Shown here: piece by piece, positions 40,218 to 48,012 of the stretch
How the letters are laid out: each line of letters opens with the position of its first letter
Numbering within the stretch: the stretch's first letter is position 1
Assembly: GCF_040706555.1 (NCBI RefSeq)
Contig: NZ_JAPDRH010000002.1
Coordinates: 1,488,001-1,552,000 of the forward strand
From: Lentisalinibacter salinarum
GTDB taxonomy: Bacteria; Pseudomonadota; Gammaproteobacteria; Steroidobacterales; Woeseiaceae
Direction of reading: 5' to 3'
DNA length: 64,000 bases
Program-made: the position numbers and the translations under genes
Notes under the pieces: model-generated
Seen by the model: the letters and a program-made list of their open reading frames with translations, nothing else
What the model was told of the DNA's origin: nothing
Databases searched by the model: none

Positions 40218-41294
40218 TCAGAACGTCTGCGAAGCGCCGCTGGCCGTATTCCGCCGGTATTCTGTCGGCGTCATGCCGATACGCGCCTTGAACGCACGGT
40301 TGAATGCGCCGATGGAGCCGTAGCCGACATTCATCGCGATGGTCAGCACCGGGAGTCGGGCCTGCTCGGGGCTTGCCAGTTCCTCGCAGGCCTCCCGGAT
40401 GCGCTGTGCATGCAGGAAGTCATTGAAATTGCGAAAGCCCATGCCGCGGTTTATTACCTTGCGCAGCACGTGCTCCCGGGTGCCGAGATGCTCGGCCAGC
40501 CTGCCGATGGTGAGGCCTTCCTGCAGGAATACCCGGTCGGACTCCAGCGCCGCTTCGAGCCTTGCGAGAGCGGCGGATTCCGCCCGATTGAGCGCAACTG
40601 TCGCAGTCGTGCGCGCCGGGTCGAGCCAGCTCTCGTTGCGCGGCCGTACCAGGAACCCGGCAGCGGTCAGGCAGGCGGCGGCCACCAGCGTCATATTGGC
40701 CCACGCTGCCAGCAGCGGTGTGGAGACTCCCTGTAACAGGTTGTAGGACTGCACGCCCAGCGTCGCCGTGAGATAAGAGCCGGTCGCGATCATGAATCCG
40801 AGCCGCAGTCGCCGCCTGCGTTCGACGAGGTCGACGGCCAGGTCGCGCCAGGCCTCGCGGAGACCCAGGAGGATGAACAGCAGTAGGATCGCCTCGAAGC
40901 CGTAACCGGCGAGTATCTCCCATCCGTTCGCCGTACCCGCGCGAAAATCCGCGAGGAATACCGTCTGCTGCCACGTGCCGGCGACCGCGACGGCGCCGGC
41001 GATCGCGGCCTGCCGAATGCCGAGTCGTGCTTCGTCGTTGAACAAGGCCCGGGCAAAGAGCCAGAACCACACGGCTTTCGTGACGCAGAGTGCCGTCAGC
41101 AGGTAGCCCCAGCCGCCGAGCGCGGCGCCGCCGCCGGGCACCGAGGTCACGAAGAAAGCGGCTACGGCGAGGCAGAAGAACGCGGCCGGGAGCGCCGCCG
41201 GTCGTTGTCTGGCAGACGCGAACAGGAGCGAAGCCAGCAGGATCGCGGTCATAACAGCGACGGTTCTGAGAACGGTATCGAATGGATCAGGCAT
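40218..41294 (-). CDS. Membrane-embedded AraC-family transcriptional regulator
   Basis: 358 aa; ATG at 41294 preferred over GTG at 41303. The N-terminal ~220 residues hold about seven hydrophobic segments (TVAVMTAILLASLLF, LPAAFFCLAVAAFFVT, WGYLLTALCVTKAVWFWLF and others). The C-terminal part is an AraC DNA-binding domain with two helix-turn-helix units (LTIGRLAEHLGTREHVLRKVINRGMGFRNFNDFLH and VLTIAMNVGYGSIGAFNRAFKARIGMTPTEYRR). It would sense a membrane or periplasmic cue and act on nearby DNA. The adjacent hydrolase gene is the natural target to suspect. Confidence 0.82.
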   Translation of the reverse strand: MPDPFDTVLRTVAVMTAILLASLLFASARQRPAALPAAFFCLAVAAFFVTSVPGGGAALGGWGYLLTALCVTKAVWFWLFARALFNDEARLGIRQAAIAGAVAVAGTWQQTVFLADFRAGTANGWEILAGYGFEAILLLFILLGLREAWRDLAVDLVERRRRLRLGFMIATGSYLTATLGVQSYNLLQGVSTPLLAAWANMTLVAAACLTAAGFLVRPRNESWLDPARTTATVALNRAESAALARLEAALESDRVFLQEGLTIGRLAEHLGTREHVLRKVINRGMGFRNFNDFLHAQRIREACEELASPEQARLPVLTIAMNVGYGSIGAFNRAFKARIGMTPTEYRRNTASGASQTF

Positions 41295-41303
41295 CGCGCT
41301 CAC

Positions 41304-41807
41304 CGGTTAGAGGTGTCCGATGATAATTCGATCGTTCGACGCCGCAAGAGTTTCCGCCACGGACACGACAGTTTTCAGAGCACCCGGAAGTCTAAGGCTG
41401 ATCGTTGAGGCAGCGGGCACAGATACCGCTTCACTCACTAACGCTACTGATCAGGCCCTCGTAGACCTGCTCTCCGAACGTATTGCGCAGTTCGCGGAGC
41501 GAGCGTCTCGGCGCCCCGTGAGCTGTGACGCCAAGTGAATTGGGGTCGTTGTAGTGCCACACCAAATTGCGATGGCACAGCTTGCGTCTCAGCGGCTGGT
41601 CTTGGTGCAAAGCGACCGTTAAGTTCGTCTGAGGTATGATTTCCGGGGTCGACCCAAAGCAACCGTTGGGCTATCGAGGCCTTTAGCGGCTGGAAATGAT
41701 CCATTGCGGTCGTCTCCCTGACCTAAACCTAATGCCAACCGGTCCGCCGACAAATACTTGGCCAACTCTTCCGCGACAAACAATCCAACAGCTTAGCTTG
41801 AGTCTGC
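41304..41807. other. Gene-poor interval (504 nt) entering a low-GC patch
   Basis: Between the AraC-type gene and the low-GC methyltransferase. It contains the gene fragment at 41431–41670. GC falls steadily rightward. No promoter, RNA or intact reading frame that I can support. Confidence 0.55.
41431..41670 (-). pseudogene. C-terminal fragment related to the PcfJ-like gene
   Basis: On the minus strand an open frame without a start ends in LRNTFGEQVYEGLISSVSE (coding 41431–41499). The intact PcfJ-like gene at 45932 ends with LRNTLGEQVYEGLLESVS: 15 of 18 aligned residues agree, and the DNA is visibly similar as well. Upstream of this block the frame (NDPNSLGVTAHGAP) shows at best faint similarity. 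It looks like the tail of a second family member, cut off when the low-GC segment was inserted or deleted. Confidence 0.55.
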
Positions 41808-42749
41808 TTACAGTTTTTGAGCAAATATGTCCGCCTGCCAGATTGCGATCTGATCTGGAGTCAGGTCAGGATATCTCGCTGACAAATTCGACTTCACATA
41901 TTCGACGTCTTCCGGCCAACATCTGAGGTTGTCTGTCTCGACGGTGAACCCCTCAAAAAGATCAACGAACTCTTGGAGTCTCAGGCGATTCTGGTAGTTC
42001 AGATATGTTGAGGTCATCAAGTTCCACGTCCTGTCACTGAGTGTAAGATAGTAAAAGCGAGGGACGCGCTTGTCGGTTATATGATGAAAGTCGTGCATAT
42101 GTACGCGATGACAATTCATGCCACCAGTTCTCAACAGACGCCGCGACTGAGCCACGATCTTCTCCAGATTTTTTGGCGGAATCCGTTGAAGCGTTGAATA
42201 GCTGTAGAACAGATCGACGCTTTCTTCTGGCGCTTGTGTATAAGAAAAGTCCATAGTCACGCGATACTCTATAGACAGCGACTCCAGCAGCTTCTCAAAT
42301 GGCTTATCAAGCGAGTTCTGAAGCTGTTCAGCACGACTCCTTAGCGTTTCAGAGCAGATTCCATTCCAGCCATTTAGAACGTCCAAATTCTGGAGAATTT
42401 CGATTGCTGCTTGGCGGAACAGTTCGCTTCTTAGCCAAGGCCGAGAATCATAAGTCAAGACTCTCTCGGCTCCGCCTAGATAAAATATGATTAGATCGCA
42501 TCCCGACCAGCCGGTGCCTTGCTCGACTACAACCTTTGGTGGTTCAATACTGTGTGCGGTGAATCGCTCGATCTGACTTTGAAGACGCTCTAAGTAAACA
42601 CCCTCTGGGCTCCTGCCGCTCCAATGTCCCAACCGCTTCTTGATGTTCTCCTGGGCTACGAAGCCATACGGTATCAGGCCGATGATTTTCTGCGTGACAT
42701 GTTTTGCGAAGTACTTAGCTTTCGCTGGCCCGCTAAATCTGGTGTCCAT
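41808..42749 (-). CDS. Low-GC SAM-dependent methyltransferase-like protein
   Basis: 313 aa. The segment KVVVEQGTGWSGCDLIIFYLGGAERVLTYDSRPWL has the glycine-rich motif I and acidic motif II of class I methyltransferases, though motif I is EQGTGWSG rather than DxGxGxG. A DLFYSYSTLQRIPPKNLEKIVAQSRRLLRTGGM stretch corresponds to motifs IV–V. Such proteins occur in cell-surface polysaccharide loci. Base composition is clearly lower in GC than everything around it, which points to horizontal acquisition. The ribosome-binding site (GGAGGAG) is unusually distant, about 13 nt. The substrate is unknown. Confidence 0.65.
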   Translation of the reverse strand: MDTRFSGPAKAKYFAKHVTQKIIGLIPYGFVAQENIKKRLGHWSGRSPEGVYLERLQSQIERFTAHSIEPPKVVVEQGTGWSGCDLIIFYLGGAERVLTYDSRPWLRSELFRQAAIEILQNLDVLNGWNGICSETLRSRAEQLQNSLDKPFEKLLESLSIEYRVTMDFSYTQAPEESVDLFYSYSTLQRIPPKNLEKIVAQSRRLLRTGGMNCHRVHMHDFHHITDKRVPRFYYLTLSDRTWNLMTSTYLNYQNRLRLQEFVDLFEGFTVETDNLRCWPEDVEYVKSNLSARYPDLTPDQIAIWQADIFAQKL

Positions 42750-43074
42750 GTTGGCGCCAAACTCCTCCTCGGAAACGCAGCCATTCCCATGACAACGCGT
42801 TGCGTATGTGAAATCCGCTATTCTAAGTGCTCATAATCTATCGTCCAACTGCTGGACAGTTGGATCACTCTCAATGCACGGCCGCTTCTGGCCGAATTCG
42901 GCAGTTCCAATCAGAAAGGTCGGCCTGGTCACCCGGTCCGTTATTGGGGAGATAGCGGACGCGCCCACGTAGGAGTGCCCGCGCTCGCTGGTTCTCGGAA
43001 ATCGACCCTGCCAGGGATTGGATACGAAGGTGTATTCCGCACGCGTGCCTGAAGTCGGGTCCGGATCCGAAGGA
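42750..43074. other. Gene-free interval (325 nt) at the right edge of the low-GC patch
   Basis: Low GC to about 42840, then typical GC. A TCCAACTG-N5-CAGTTGGA inverted repeat (42844–42864) sits close to that change. No gene that I can support. Confidence 0.5.
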
Positions 43075-43482
43075 TCAACGCCGGGACGCCCGCTCCAGCA
43101 GATCTTCCGCCGCCGCCTTCGCGGCAGCATCCGTGCCTGCGACACTCATGGCCTTTCTTGCAGTGGCAGCGGCCTGCCGCAGATCGTCCCGGGCGAGGTG
43201 GGTCTCACCGAGTTCCAGCCACAGGTAGGGATTACGCGGTTCGATTCGAATGGCACGCTCGATGTCCGCGAGCGCACGCGAATAATCGCCGCCTGCCCGG
43301 GACGCCCGGCTGCTCGCCACGAGTTCCCGCACCGCCTCTCCGGAACCGCTCCCGGTATCAGGTTCCACCGGCTCCCGGGGGACGCTGGCAGGGTCGCCGG
43401 CCGCGGGGCTGGGCGAAGTATCGAACGGCAAGTCGGTACAGGCCGACAGACCGAAGAGCAGCACGACCAGCAGACGTCGCAT
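43075..43482 (-). CDS. TPR lipoprotein, probable PBP1b activator (LpoP-like)
   Basis: 135 aa. The start at 43482 gives a lipoprotein signal (LLVVLLFGLSAC). A Pro/Ser/Gly-rich linker (residues ~20–50) is followed by about two tetratricopeptide repeats (GDYSRALADIERAIRIEPRNPYLWLELGETHLARDDLRQAAATARKAM). It begins 5 nt after the PBP1b gene stop. In Pseudomonas aeruginosa the PBP1b gene is paired with LpoP, an outer-membrane TPR lipoprotein that activates the synthase. Size, lipobox, linker, repeat and position all match that arrangement. Function is inferred from this context. Confidence 0.75.
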   Translation of the reverse strand: MRRLLVVLLFGLSACTDLPFDTSPSPAAGDPASVPREPVEPDTGSGSGEAVRELVASSRASRAGGDYSRALADIERAIRIEPRNPYLWLELGETHLARDDLRQAAATARKAMSVAGTDAAAKAAAEDLLERASRR

Positions 43483-43487
43483 GGTGA

Positions 43488-45779
43488 TCAGTTCCCCAGT
43501 GATTCGAATACGTCGCGCATTCGGTCGCCGATCTCGCCGAGCACATTGCTGCAGCCGGGTTGCCGTCGCAGCCGCGTGCCTTCGGGTACGAGGATCTGCA
43601 CGGCGTCTCCGCAGCGGCGACGGGACTTCAGGCCGGTATCGTAGTCGATCCAAACGGGCTGGAGGTCCGCCGAGTACGCCGGCTCGTAACTCGCCGTTGA
43701 CGGCATGGCCGCCATCAGCGGTGCCCAGACGGACAATGCGCCGGATGCGCCGGTGAGTCCCGTCGGTTCGTTGTCATCGCGACCCACCCAGACGACGGCC
43801 AGGTGGTCGCCGCTGAAGCCCGCGAACCAGCTGTCGCGATACTCGTCCGATGTGCCGGTCTTGCCCGCAACCACGAGGTCTTCGGGGAGCGACGCCTTCG
43901 ACGACCGCCCGGTGCCGCGCTGCATGACCTCGACCAGTCCCCGATTCAGCTGGTGCACGGCATTCGGGTCGGCGGCCTGCTCGACTTCGAGCGCGGTCCG
44001 GGTCACCGGCTGTCCCTTCGTATCGACTACCGAGCGCACTGCGGTCAGCGGTGTGCGGAAGCCGTCGTTCGCCAACGTGCTGTAAAGGGCGGCCACTTCG
44101 AACGGTGCGAGATCCACGGACCCCAGCAGCAACGACGGATAGGCGGGTGGTCGTTCCTCGATGCCGAATGCCGCGAGTGTCTCGACCACCGCGTCGACAC
44201 CGGTCGCGATTCCGAGCCGCACCGTCGCCTGATTGTAGGACGCCGCGAGCGCCTGCAGCAGTGACACCTCACCATGCGACTCGCGAGAGAAATTCTCCGG
44301 CGACCACGTGCGCCCGTTCTCCATGACCACGTCGATCGGTGCATCCTGGACGGTGCTCGCGAGCGTGTACTCGCCCGACTGCAGCGCTGCGAGATAGACG
44401 AACGGTTTTATTAGCGAACCCACGGGTCTTCTGGCGTCGAGCGCGCGGTTGAAGCCGTCAGTGGCCACCTCGCGACCACCGACCATCGCGAGCACCGCAC
44501 CGGTCGCCGGTTGCGTCACGACAACGGCGCCTTCGAGAACGGCAGCCTCTTCGTCCTCCGGCTGAAGGCTTTCGAGGCCCTCCACCAGCTGCTGCTCGGC
44601 GAGCCGCTGCACCCGGGGGTCCAGGCTGGTGAATACCCGCAAGCCGCTCGTCGCGATGCTCTCCTCCGAGTACTCTGTGGCGAGCTGGCGTCGAACCAGG
44701 TCCATGTACGCGGGCTGGTAGCGTGACCCCACGCGGGATCGCGCCGTAACACCCAGTTCCCGGTTGATCGCCTCGCCGGCGGTCTGACGTTCGACGATCC
44801 CGAGCTCGGCAAGCGTTCTCAATACCAGGGTACGACGCTCTAACGCACGCTCCGGGTGGCGCCTCGGGTCATAGTACGACGGTCCTTTGACCAGGGCTAC
44901 GAGCAGCGCCGTCTCGTGCAGTTCGAGCTGCGACAGATACTTGCCGAAATAGAATTCGCTCGCGAGTCCGAATCCATGAATGGCGCGCGCACCCTGCTGT
45001 CCGAGATAGATCTCGTTTACGTAGGCGTGCAGCAGCGTCTCCTTGTCGTAGCGCAGCTCCAGCGCCATGGCCATCACGGCCTCCCGGTACTTGCGGCGGA
45101 AGGTTCTGCGGCTGTCCAGGAAATAGCTCTTCACCAGTTGCTGCGTCAACGTGCTGCCACCCTGGCGGATCTCGCCGCTGCGCAGGTTCACCCATGCGGC
45201 GCGAAGGATCGCACTGAGATCGAGGCCGAAGTGATGATCGAACTTGCGGTCCTCGACGGCTTTGAGCGCATCGACGAGGAGGGGCGGGATCGCGTCCGGT
45301 TCGACCAGCAACCGGTCCTCGTGATGGGTGGCGAAGATACTGCCGAGGCGCATCGGTTCGAGCCGCAGCAACGCAATGCGCCGGCCATCGGCGTTCTCCA
45401 GTGCGCGCACCCGACCATCACCGAAATCGACGGTGTAGCGTTCCGCCGGGTCGAGGCTGTCCCAGAAGCGGAAGGGCCGGGTCCAGAGCGTCACCCGGCC
45501 GGGCTCGACGCCGTACTGTCCGGGACGCGCCACGACCTCGACCTGCTGGAAGCCGAGGCGATCGAGCGCGGCGGCCAGGCCGGGGGCATCGAGGCGCAGG
45601 CCGGCATACAGCTCCAGCGGAGCGGCGTAGACGCCGGCGGGGATATCCCAGCGGCGATCCTCGAACTCGCGGATCGCGCCGATACCGATCACGAGCATGT
45701 GGATCACGAGCAGGCTCAGCAGGACGGCGGTGATCGACCGCCCGGGCGCCCGCAGGAAGACTCTCTTCAGCTGTTGCAT
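43488..45779 (-). CDS. mrcB: Penicillin-binding protein 1b (bifunctional peptidoglycan synthase)
   Basis: 763 aa. One N-terminal membrane anchor (ITAVLLSLLVIHMLVIGIGAI) and a UB2H-like region (~60–140). The GT51 glycosyltransferase has catalytic Glu176 in EDRKFDHHFGLD and the QGGSTLTQQLVK block. The transpeptidase has Ser455-x-x-Lys458 (RPVGSLIKPF), SYN (514–516) and KTGTS (640–644). It polymerises lipid II and cross-links the stem peptides at the inner-membrane surface. All motifs are intact. It is followed 5 nt later by the LpoP-like lipoprotein, so synthase and likely activator share one transcript. Confidence 0.95.
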   Translation of the reverse strand: MQQLKRVFLRAPGRSITAVLLSLLVIHMLVIGIGAIREFEDRRWDIPAGVYAAPLELYAGLRLDAPGLAAALDRLGFQQVEVVARPGQYGVEPGRVTLWTRPFRFWDSLDPAERYTVDFGDGRVRALENADGRRIALLRLEPMRLGSIFATHHEDRLLVEPDAIPPLLVDALKAVEDRKFDHHFGLDLSAILRAAWVNLRSGEIRQGGSTLTQQLVKSYFLDSRRTFRRKYREAVMAMALELRYDKETLLHAYVNEIYLGQQGARAIHGFGLASEFYFGKYLSQLELHETALLVALVKGPSYYDPRRHPERALERRTLVLRTLAELGIVERQTAGEAINRELGVTARSRVGSRYQPAYMDLVRRQLATEYSEESIATSGLRVFTSLDPRVQRLAEQQLVEGLESLQPEDEEAAVLEGAVVVTQPATGAVLAMVGGREVATDGFNRALDARRPVGSLIKPFVYLAALQSGEYTLASTVQDAPIDVVMENGRTWSPENFSRESHGEVSLLQALAASYNQATVRLGIATGVDAVVETLAAFGIEERPPAYPSLLLGSVDLAPFEVAALYSTLANDGFRTPLTAVRSVVDTKGQPVTRTALEVEQAADPNAVHQLNRGLVEVMQRGTGRSSKASLPEDLVVAGKTGTSDEYRDSWFAGFSGDHLAVVWVGRDDNEPTGLTGASGALSVWAPLMAAMPSTASYEPAYSADLQPVWIDYDTGLKSRRRCGDAVQILVPEGTRLRRQPGCSNVLGEIGDRMRDVFESLGN

Positions 45780-45931
45780 ATGCGACGGTCGTCGCCCTGG
45801 TCACGAACGGCGCCCAGCATGCCACTATTCGGGCAGCAATCAAGGGCGTTGTCGCGAAACCGCAGCCGGCGCAGTCGGGCTGACGGTAAAGGCAGGCAAC
45901 TCAATGCCTTTTCCGGCCGGTTGCCCAGGCG

Positions 45932-47713
45932 TCAGCCACGCAACCCGGCGCTCACACTTTCGAGAAGGCCCTCGTACACCTGCTCGCCGAGGGTATTGCG
46001 CAATGCGCGCGGCGCATGCACTGCCTGCCCGTCATGCCTGGAGCCGAGCCGCCGCAGTTCTCCCCACTGCTTCCCCAGATGCGCCCGTACCTCGGCGGTC
46101 CGGCAATGGCAGAGAAACTCCTGAAGAGCATCGACACATCGCCGCGACGGGGGACGATTCGCGCTTGCCGTGTGCTGCTCGGTGATCAGCCGATAGTCGG
46201 TACCTCCGTACGCTGCGACTGCCCTGATCTCCGCCGTCGACAGGGCCTTGCCCGAAGTGACGTCGTAGAGCCCGACGATGAACACGGTTCCGATCGGTCC
46301 CTGACGAGCCACGGCCGAGGGAGACATGGAGCGCAGGCAGTTCCGCATCCTGGAGCCATGCGTGCGAAGCTCGCGATCGGTGGTCAGCGCGGTCACGCGC
46401 GTAGCGCCATCCGTGGAAACGTAATCCTCCGGGATCAGGGGCATCAGTATCTCGCGGGCCCGCATCTGCCGGACCCTGTCGCCGGCTCGTGTCCGCGTGA
46501 GCTCTTCTGCGAACAGCGTTGCAACATCCCGCAGACCCTGATCCGCCACCTGCAGAACGATCCTGTCGACCGCCTCGGTGATGACCTTGTCGTCACCGTC
46601 CCGGGTGGTAGCCCGCGCAGCGCTGATCTCCTCGCGCACGGTACCGGCGAGCGCCGCGCGGAATCGTGTGATCTGCTCGAGGTCATTCCATCGGGGTAGC
46701 CAGCGGTCGAGCGTCTGCCTGTCCCCGCGCCTCGACAGGCGAACGCATACCCGCAGCCACTTCAGTGCCGCCGCCGATTCCCAGACCGGCCGAAGAAACA
46801 GGCGCTGCCCGGTGGCAACGACCCGATTGAATTCCTCCCACTCTGCCGGATCGTCCCGGGGCAGATCCTGGGGATGCAGGGCATTGAGCGCCACCATCAA
46901 TCCCCGGGCATCTCTCGCCCATTGCAGACCCACGATGCCCCAGTCCCTGCCGACGAGGTGCCGCACTACACCCGGTCGCACCTCCCAGCGTGCCGCCAAG
47001 CCCTTTATCAGCGGCGCACCCGTATCGACGAATGCACGCAGGTCTTCCCCGGAACTCGCCGGCTCCGCGACGACGGCCGTCAGCAGCAGGCTGGGAAACG
47101 TGCCGGCGAACTGCAGGCGGTATCGTTGATACTGGCTGTGCACGAGATAGTTGTAGACCCGCAGGTCGAAGCGCGGGCCGGTGGTCGCGATCGGAAGCGC
47201 CTCTGGGTCCATCAGCCTGTGGAAGTCCCGCAGCGCCTCGCCGAGACCGTGCCGCAACTGCGCCCGGGCGGTCCACTCGGCCTGCGCGAGCCCGGCCTCG
47301 GGGATGCGCCCGCCCGAACGTGTCGCGGCCGGCCCCCTGACCCAACAGAATGCGACCTTCTCGATCTCCCACAGCCGGTCGTCGATCCGACGGACGGGCG
47401 GAGGTGCCATGGAAAGCGATCGGACGCCGAGCTCTTTACGGAGCAGGGACTCGACCGATCTCTTCGTGAAAGCATGGTTCGAGACACGGGCGAGGCACGC
47501 GCCCGCCGCCCGCAGGCGCTCGTCCGTCCAGCCTTCTTTTTCGAGGACCAGCATCCAGATAGTCGCGTCCTCCAGCCTCATGAGCGCCGCGCTCTTGATG
47601 TGGTCGAGGGCCGGCGGCCCGATGAGAAATTCCGGCCTCGGGAATACGACGAGTTCGGTTATCGGACCCAACCCGTCCATGGATGTGTGAATGAGTTTGC
47701 TGATTGGTTCCAC
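45932..47713 (-). CDS. PcfJ-like domain protein
   Basis: 593 aa using GTG at 47713, which is preceded by GGGAG; an in-frame GTG at 47761 would add 16 residues. The C-terminal third matches PcfJ-like proteins: LTTDRELRTHGSRMRNCLRSM, then IGTVFIVGLYDVTSGKALSTAEIRA, then a short Q-H...N segment. This is the L-T-x-x-EL...G..M.(H/N)C...sT.E pattern. The N-terminal two-thirds is helical and unassigned. PcfJ was named from a conjugative plasmid, but the biochemical role is unknown and chromosomal members often lie in accessory regions. No PcfK partner is adjacent. A fragment with the same C-terminus lies at 41431. Confidence 0.65.
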   Translation of the reverse strand: MEPISKLIHTSMDGLGPITELVVFPRPEFLIGPPALDHIKSAALMRLEDATIWMLVLEKEGWTDERLRAAGACLARVSNHAFTKRSVESLLRKELGVRSLSMAPPPVRRIDDRLWEIEKVAFCWVRGPAATRSGGRIPEAGLAQAEWTARAQLRHGLGEALRDFHRLMDPEALPIATTGPRFDLRVYNYLVHSQYQRYRLQFAGTFPSLLLTAVVAEPASSGEDLRAFVDTGAPLIKGLAARWEVRPGVVRHLVGRDWGIVGLQWARDARGLMVALNALHPQDLPRDDPAEWEEFNRVVATGQRLFLRPVWESAAALKWLRVCVRLSRRGDRQTLDRWLPRWNDLEQITRFRAALAGTVREEISAARATTRDGDDKVITEAVDRIVLQVADQGLRDVATLFAEELTRTRAGDRVRQMRAREILMPLIPEDYVSTDGATRVTALTTDRELRTHGSRMRNCLRSMSPSAVARQGPIGTVFIVGLYDVTSGKALSTAEIRAVAAYGGTDYRLITEQHTASANRPPSRRCVDALQEFLCHCRTAEVRAHLGKQWGELRRLGSRHDGQAVHAPRALRNTLGEQVYEGLLESVSAGLRG

Positions 47714-48012
47714 CGGTTCTCCCTCGAGGCTGACAGGACAAAGGGGTGCCTTGCGGCACACCCGTCCACGCGTGCAATGGACAACAGGAGGCCGTCGTCA
47801 CGCGCGCATGCGGTGACGTATTTGAGGCAGTCCAGGGACTATCCGAAGTTACCCGAAAAGACGTCGGCGGCAAAAGGTATTTCCGCAGCTTCCGGCAACC
47901 CTTTGATTCCACGATCGCCGCCTCTCCATCCGGGCCGACCGGCGCCGGCTTCGTGCGCTGGGACCATGCCGGCACCGCTCACGTGCTGGTTGGGCTGCGA
48001 GAAACGGTTGCG

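Noticed and set aside
41320..41538. Small plus-strand gene in the gap right of the AraC-type regulator
   Set aside because: It overlaps the minus-strand gene fragment, has no ribosome-binding site and shows no family pattern.
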